Shown: positions 29,463-31,497 of the stretch, in pieces
How positions within the stretch are numbered: position 1 is the first letter of the stretch
Layout of the letters: each line of letters opens with the position of its first letter
Virus record (IMG/VR): IMGVR_UViG_3300041585_000057
Coordinates: 1 to 31,497 of that record
Reading direction: 5' to 3' (one strand)
From: a virus
Length of the DNA: 31,497 nt
Position numbers and translations under genes: made by a program
Notes under the pieces: generated by a model
Told to the model about the DNA's origin: nothing
What the model saw: the letters and a program-made list of their open reading frames with translations, nothing else
The model's database searches: none

Positions 29463-29874
29463 TGTATCTTTTAAAAATGCTGGTAGATTCATAGACCTTG
29501 AAACATTTATTAAAGATGAGGATGACAAGGCATTTATACAAGCAACCGTAACGCCTCGCCTTTGGTTTATGACTATTCCAGAGTTCGTGAAGCGCTATGC
29601 AGTTGCTTTGTATATTCAGGAAGCGGACGAAGTCAAAGTTAATTTCCCTTGGATATACAACCCGCCGCAGTTCCCAAGTAACGGGGAAATAACGCAAGGA
29701 TCAATGGAACGTGAAAATTTTTCATTGACATACGGAGGATATACCGAAATGGTATATCTTTGTTGTACATTTGAAAGTGTAAGCCCGAAGGTTGTATTTG
29801 ATTACGATACAAAATATTTTTTATTTTGGAGCGAGTATTTAGTAAGAAAAAAAACAGTTGAAAATTTAAAATAA
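29398..29874 (+). CDS. Probable head-tail completion protein
   Basis: A 158-aa reading. The conserved-looking core starts around 29460 ('VSFKNAGRFIDLETFIKDEDDKAF' to 'KYFLFWSEYLVRKKT'). ATG 29398 is the only ATG early in frame but lies inside the upstream gene by 65 nt, and the first 20 residues look like out-of-frame sequence (QKQTWRSLKLFLIIKIFYK). A non-ATG start near 29458 is possible. The position after terL and before the tail-completion gene suggests a head or connector role. Confidence 0.6.
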   Translation: MQKQTWRSLKLFLIIKIFYKIDVSFKNAGRFIDLETFIKDEDDKAFIQATVTPRLWFMTIPEFVKRYAVALYIQEADEVKVNFPWIYNPPQFPSNGEITQGSMERENFSLTYGGYTEMVYLCCTFESVSPKVVFDYDTKYFLFWSEYLVRKKTVENLK

Positions 29875-29875
29875 T

Positions 29876-30322
29876 ATGAACGAACTATATTTATTAACAA
29901 GTTTTTTAATTCAAAAGTTTGGAGAAAACGACTTAGTGAACACTATTACTATGGTCGAAACAAAAGACCTTGACAACAACAAAGAAAACATTTATCCTTT
30001 AGTTAATATTGACTATTTGCAAAACGAAACAAGATCAGACGTAATCATTGCAAGCTTTTTAATCACGGTTGTTTTGCAGCGGGACATCCGCCCACAAAAG
30101 ACCGATAGTAAATTACAACTTGACACAAACTTAATTGACAATTTAGGCGAAACCTCAGCGATAATCACTAGGTTTTTAAATCAAATGAGAAGTAATAATT
30201 TTCCAGAGTATAACATTCAACTGGTTCAAAATTCAACATCTCAAGAGTATAATAAGAATAGCTTGGACGGTCATCAAATAACAATTGATTTAGCAATGGC
30301 AAATTTAGGGAGTGGATGTTAG
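29876..30322 (+). CDS. Probable tail completion/terminator protein
   Basis: A 148-aa protein just before two gp10-like genes. 'LYLLTSFLIQKFGENDLVNTITM' begins the protein and 'LDGHQITIDLAMANLGSGC' ends it, a pattern I recall for virion-joining proteins of Bacteroidota phages. It overlaps the next gene by 7 nt. The gp10 neighbour favours a tail-terminator (gp17/gpU-type) role, by position only. Confidence 0.6.
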   Translation: MNELYLLTSFLIQKFGENDLVNTITMVETKDLDNNKENIYPLVNIDYLQNETRSDVIIASFLITVVLQRDIRPQKTDSKLQLDTNLIDNLGETSAIITRFLNQMRSNNFPEYNIQLVQNSTSQEYNKNSLDGHQITIDLAMANLGSGC

Positions 30323-30690
30323 ATGCAACCGCTATACGTGCAGTTGCGCAAAGCATAGTTGACCAATCAAAGTCTACTGCAAGAGTCGATACTGGAGCTT
30401 TAAAACGTTCTATTTCGTTTACGTACGTTCGTGAGGAAGTTATTTTTAGAATGCTTTATTATGGTAAATTTGGTAAAAATGCAAAGTTAGAAGCAAACGC
30501 AAGGCGGTTAATGCCGTCGGGTGTCAAGTGGAAAATTATTTATACTGAGTTTGGCGGTGCAACTTATGAAGTTGGAGTAACTCAAACAGGAAGGAACTCA
30601 ACTAGAAAAATATTTGATTCAATAACTAGAAGTGGCACAAGTGCGGTAACTTCATTATTAAACAGAATACGTGGCAAAAAGAAGGAATAA
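30316..30690 (+). CDS. HK97 gp10-like protein, copy A
   Basis: A 124-aa protein with the gp10 hallmark 'STARVDTGALKRSI' (about 20-33) and a 'FGGATYEVGVTQTGRNS' C-terminal half. These proteins join head and tail in HK97-like phages. It overlaps its neighbours on both sides (7 and 20 nt). Confidence 0.75.
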   Translation: MLDATAIRAVAQSIVDQSKSTARVDTGALKRSISFTYVREEVIFRMLYYGKFGKNAKLEANARRLMPSGVKWKIIYTEFGGATYEVGVTQTGRNSTRKIFDSITRSGTSAVTSLLNRIRGKKKE

Positions 30691-30976
30691 GCAGCAGATT
30701 GATGCAGATAGAATCATAAAGGCAAAATTAAACGAATTGGGCGAAAAGATTTATCAACAGGCGAAAAATAATTCTAGGGTAGACACAGGGCGGTTAAGGG
30801 ATAGCGTTAACTATATGGTTAAGCCAGATACAACCTTAACAGTTGCACAAGTGTATTACGGTAAATTTCAAGACCCAAACGAGTTAGAAGTTGCAATAAA
30901 TGACAATGTAGATGAAACAATAAATTTAGTAGTTAAAGAAATAGTAGACCAAATAACACAAGATTATGATAGTTAA
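30671..30976 (+). CDS. HK97 gp10-like protein, copy B
   Basis: A 101-aa protein with the same hallmark 'NNSRVDTGRLRDSV' (about 34-47) and 'VYYGKFQDPNELEV' like copy A's 'MLYYGKFGKNAKLEA'. The start is GTG 30671, the only fitting start with a short overlap. It is shorter than copy A. The two appear to be diverged tandem paralogues. The C-terminus matches the fragment at 1-111. Confidence 0.7.
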   Translation: MAKRRNKQQIDADRIIKAKLNELGEKIYQQAKNNSRVDTGRLRDSVNYMVKPDTTLTVAQVYYGKFQDPNELEVAINDNVDETINLVVKEIVDQITQDYDS

Positions 30977-31497
30977 GAGAATTTATATAGAGCATTTGGC
31001 AAACATTGGTGCAATGTCGAAATTCATTATTTATTTTACGGATACAATAACGGGCATTCCTAATCAAATAACTGTTATTAACCAAACAGGCGGTTCAATT
31101 TCAGCAACGGCATTTAATACTTATTTTTTAGCAAATGCTTTATTTGACGCTAATTTATTTTCAGCTCAAGTTATTGGATTGTCTTCTTTTAGTTTTCAAG
31201 GAAAAGTAGCAAATATAAATATTACAAGTTACCGAGGTTTTGATTACGCAAACAACGAGATATTTTTTTTAGGTAATTTTTACTCTTTAATTTCAAATCT
31301 AACTATTCCAGACATTGCACCGATACCGCCATTGTTACCATTAGATGAGCGAACGCCAATTGATAGCGCAAGAAAAATATTATTTGTTAACGATGCTATA
31401 TTTGTACGTGAACCCGCAACCATTATAACGAAGTCAATTTTAATTCATTTATACATATGGGACGGTGCGCAAAATAAAGTCATCAACCAGCCAACTG
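30866..31497 (+). repeat. Diverged terminal direct repeat (matches 1-632)
   Basis: Base n here equals base n minus 30,865 at both ends without net gap. About 93 bases are identical at the start, about 100-430 are patchily diverged, and about 430-632 are nearly identical. An exact assembler overlap would show no mismatches. Confidence 0.9.
30966..31497 (+). CDS. Large structural protein, variant copy (cut by window end)
   Basis: The frame is open from ATG 30966 to the end of the window (177 codons) and aligns without gaps to the first 177 residues of the protein at 101-1606. Start context, overlap with the gp10-like gene and the Met at residue 17 are kept. Differences cluster in patches (see findings). 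It is either the same locus from a variant phage across a circular join or the first part of a tandem paralogue. Confidence 0.8.
   Translation, partial: MIVKRIYIEHLANIGAMSKFIIYFTDTITGIPNQITVINQTGGSISATAFNTYFLANALFDANLFSAQVIGLSSFSFQGKVANINITSYRGFDYANNEIFFLGNFYSLISNLTIPDIAPIPPLLPLDERTPIDSARKILFVNDAIFVREPATIITKSILIHLYIWDGAQNKVINQPT

Noticed and set aside
29755-29773. Two TAnnTTTG matches (TATCTTTG and TACATTTG) inside a coding gene
   Set aside because: They are in mid-gene, no -33 element is clear, and such 8-mers are expected by chance in AT-rich DNA. A promoter for the gene at 29876 cannot be fully excluded.

Overview
The window is almost certainly a complete or near-complete genome of a small tailed phage (Caudoviricetes, probably siphovirus-like) that infects a Bacteroidota host, most likely a Flavobacterium-like one. 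The evidence is: very AT-rich sequence; every gene on the + strand; A-rich leaders with no Shine-Dalgarno sequence; promoters with the Bacteroidota -7 box TAnnTTTG; and structural families typical of Flavobacteriia phages. No integrase, lysogeny repressor, DNA polymerase or replicative helicase was seen, so the phage looks virulent (or defective for lysogeny) and reliant on the host replisome.

Layout. 1-6069: end of a gp10-like gene, a large structural protein with a strongly variable N-terminus, a small membrane peptide, a PGDYG-like protein, a 700-aa tail protein and the tape measure. 6070-7430: an insert of small genes with its own promoter and terminator, followed by a tRNA-Met-like gene with its own promoter and terminator. 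7542-13915: XkdF-type prohead protease, major capsid protein, a probable tail tube or decoration protein, a small protein, portal, connector and a beta-helix tail fibre. 13915-14920: lysis cassette (two small membrane proteins, M15 endolysin, a cationic peptide). 15018-21572: early/replication region with a duplicated promoter, small regulators, a coiled-coil protein plus ERF annealing protein, ParB-like protein, SSB-like protein, a structured terminated leader RNA, a replication initiator carrying six 12-bp repeats (candidate origin), a DnaC-like loader and a free-standing DnaA domain IV. 21640-27565: accessory genes separated by hairpin leaders, with two DNA methyltransferases, a NinB-like protein, a VRR-NUC nuclease, zinc-ribbon proteins including a Lar-like one, a lipoprotein and a methyltransferase remnant. 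27576-31497: terminase small and large subunits, head/tail completion genes, two gp10-like genes, and a second diverged copy of the start of the first large structural gene.

The last 632 bases align without gaps to the first 632 bases at a constant offset of 30,865. The two copies are identical for about 93 bases, then diverge in patches within the structural gene, then become nearly identical again. The simplest reading is a circular or circularly permuted genome of about 30.9 kb whose contig ends come from two population variants. A true tandem duplication of a structural gene is the alternative.

Replication model (inference): the initiator binds repeats inside its own gene, the adjacent AT-rich block melts, the DnaC-like ATPase loads the host helicase, and the DnaA domain IV protein adds or competes for DnaA-box binding. 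ERF, SSB-like, NinB-like and VRR-NUC proteins would support recombination. Both methyltransferases end in sequences resembling beta-clamp-binding motifs, so methylation may be tied to replication.
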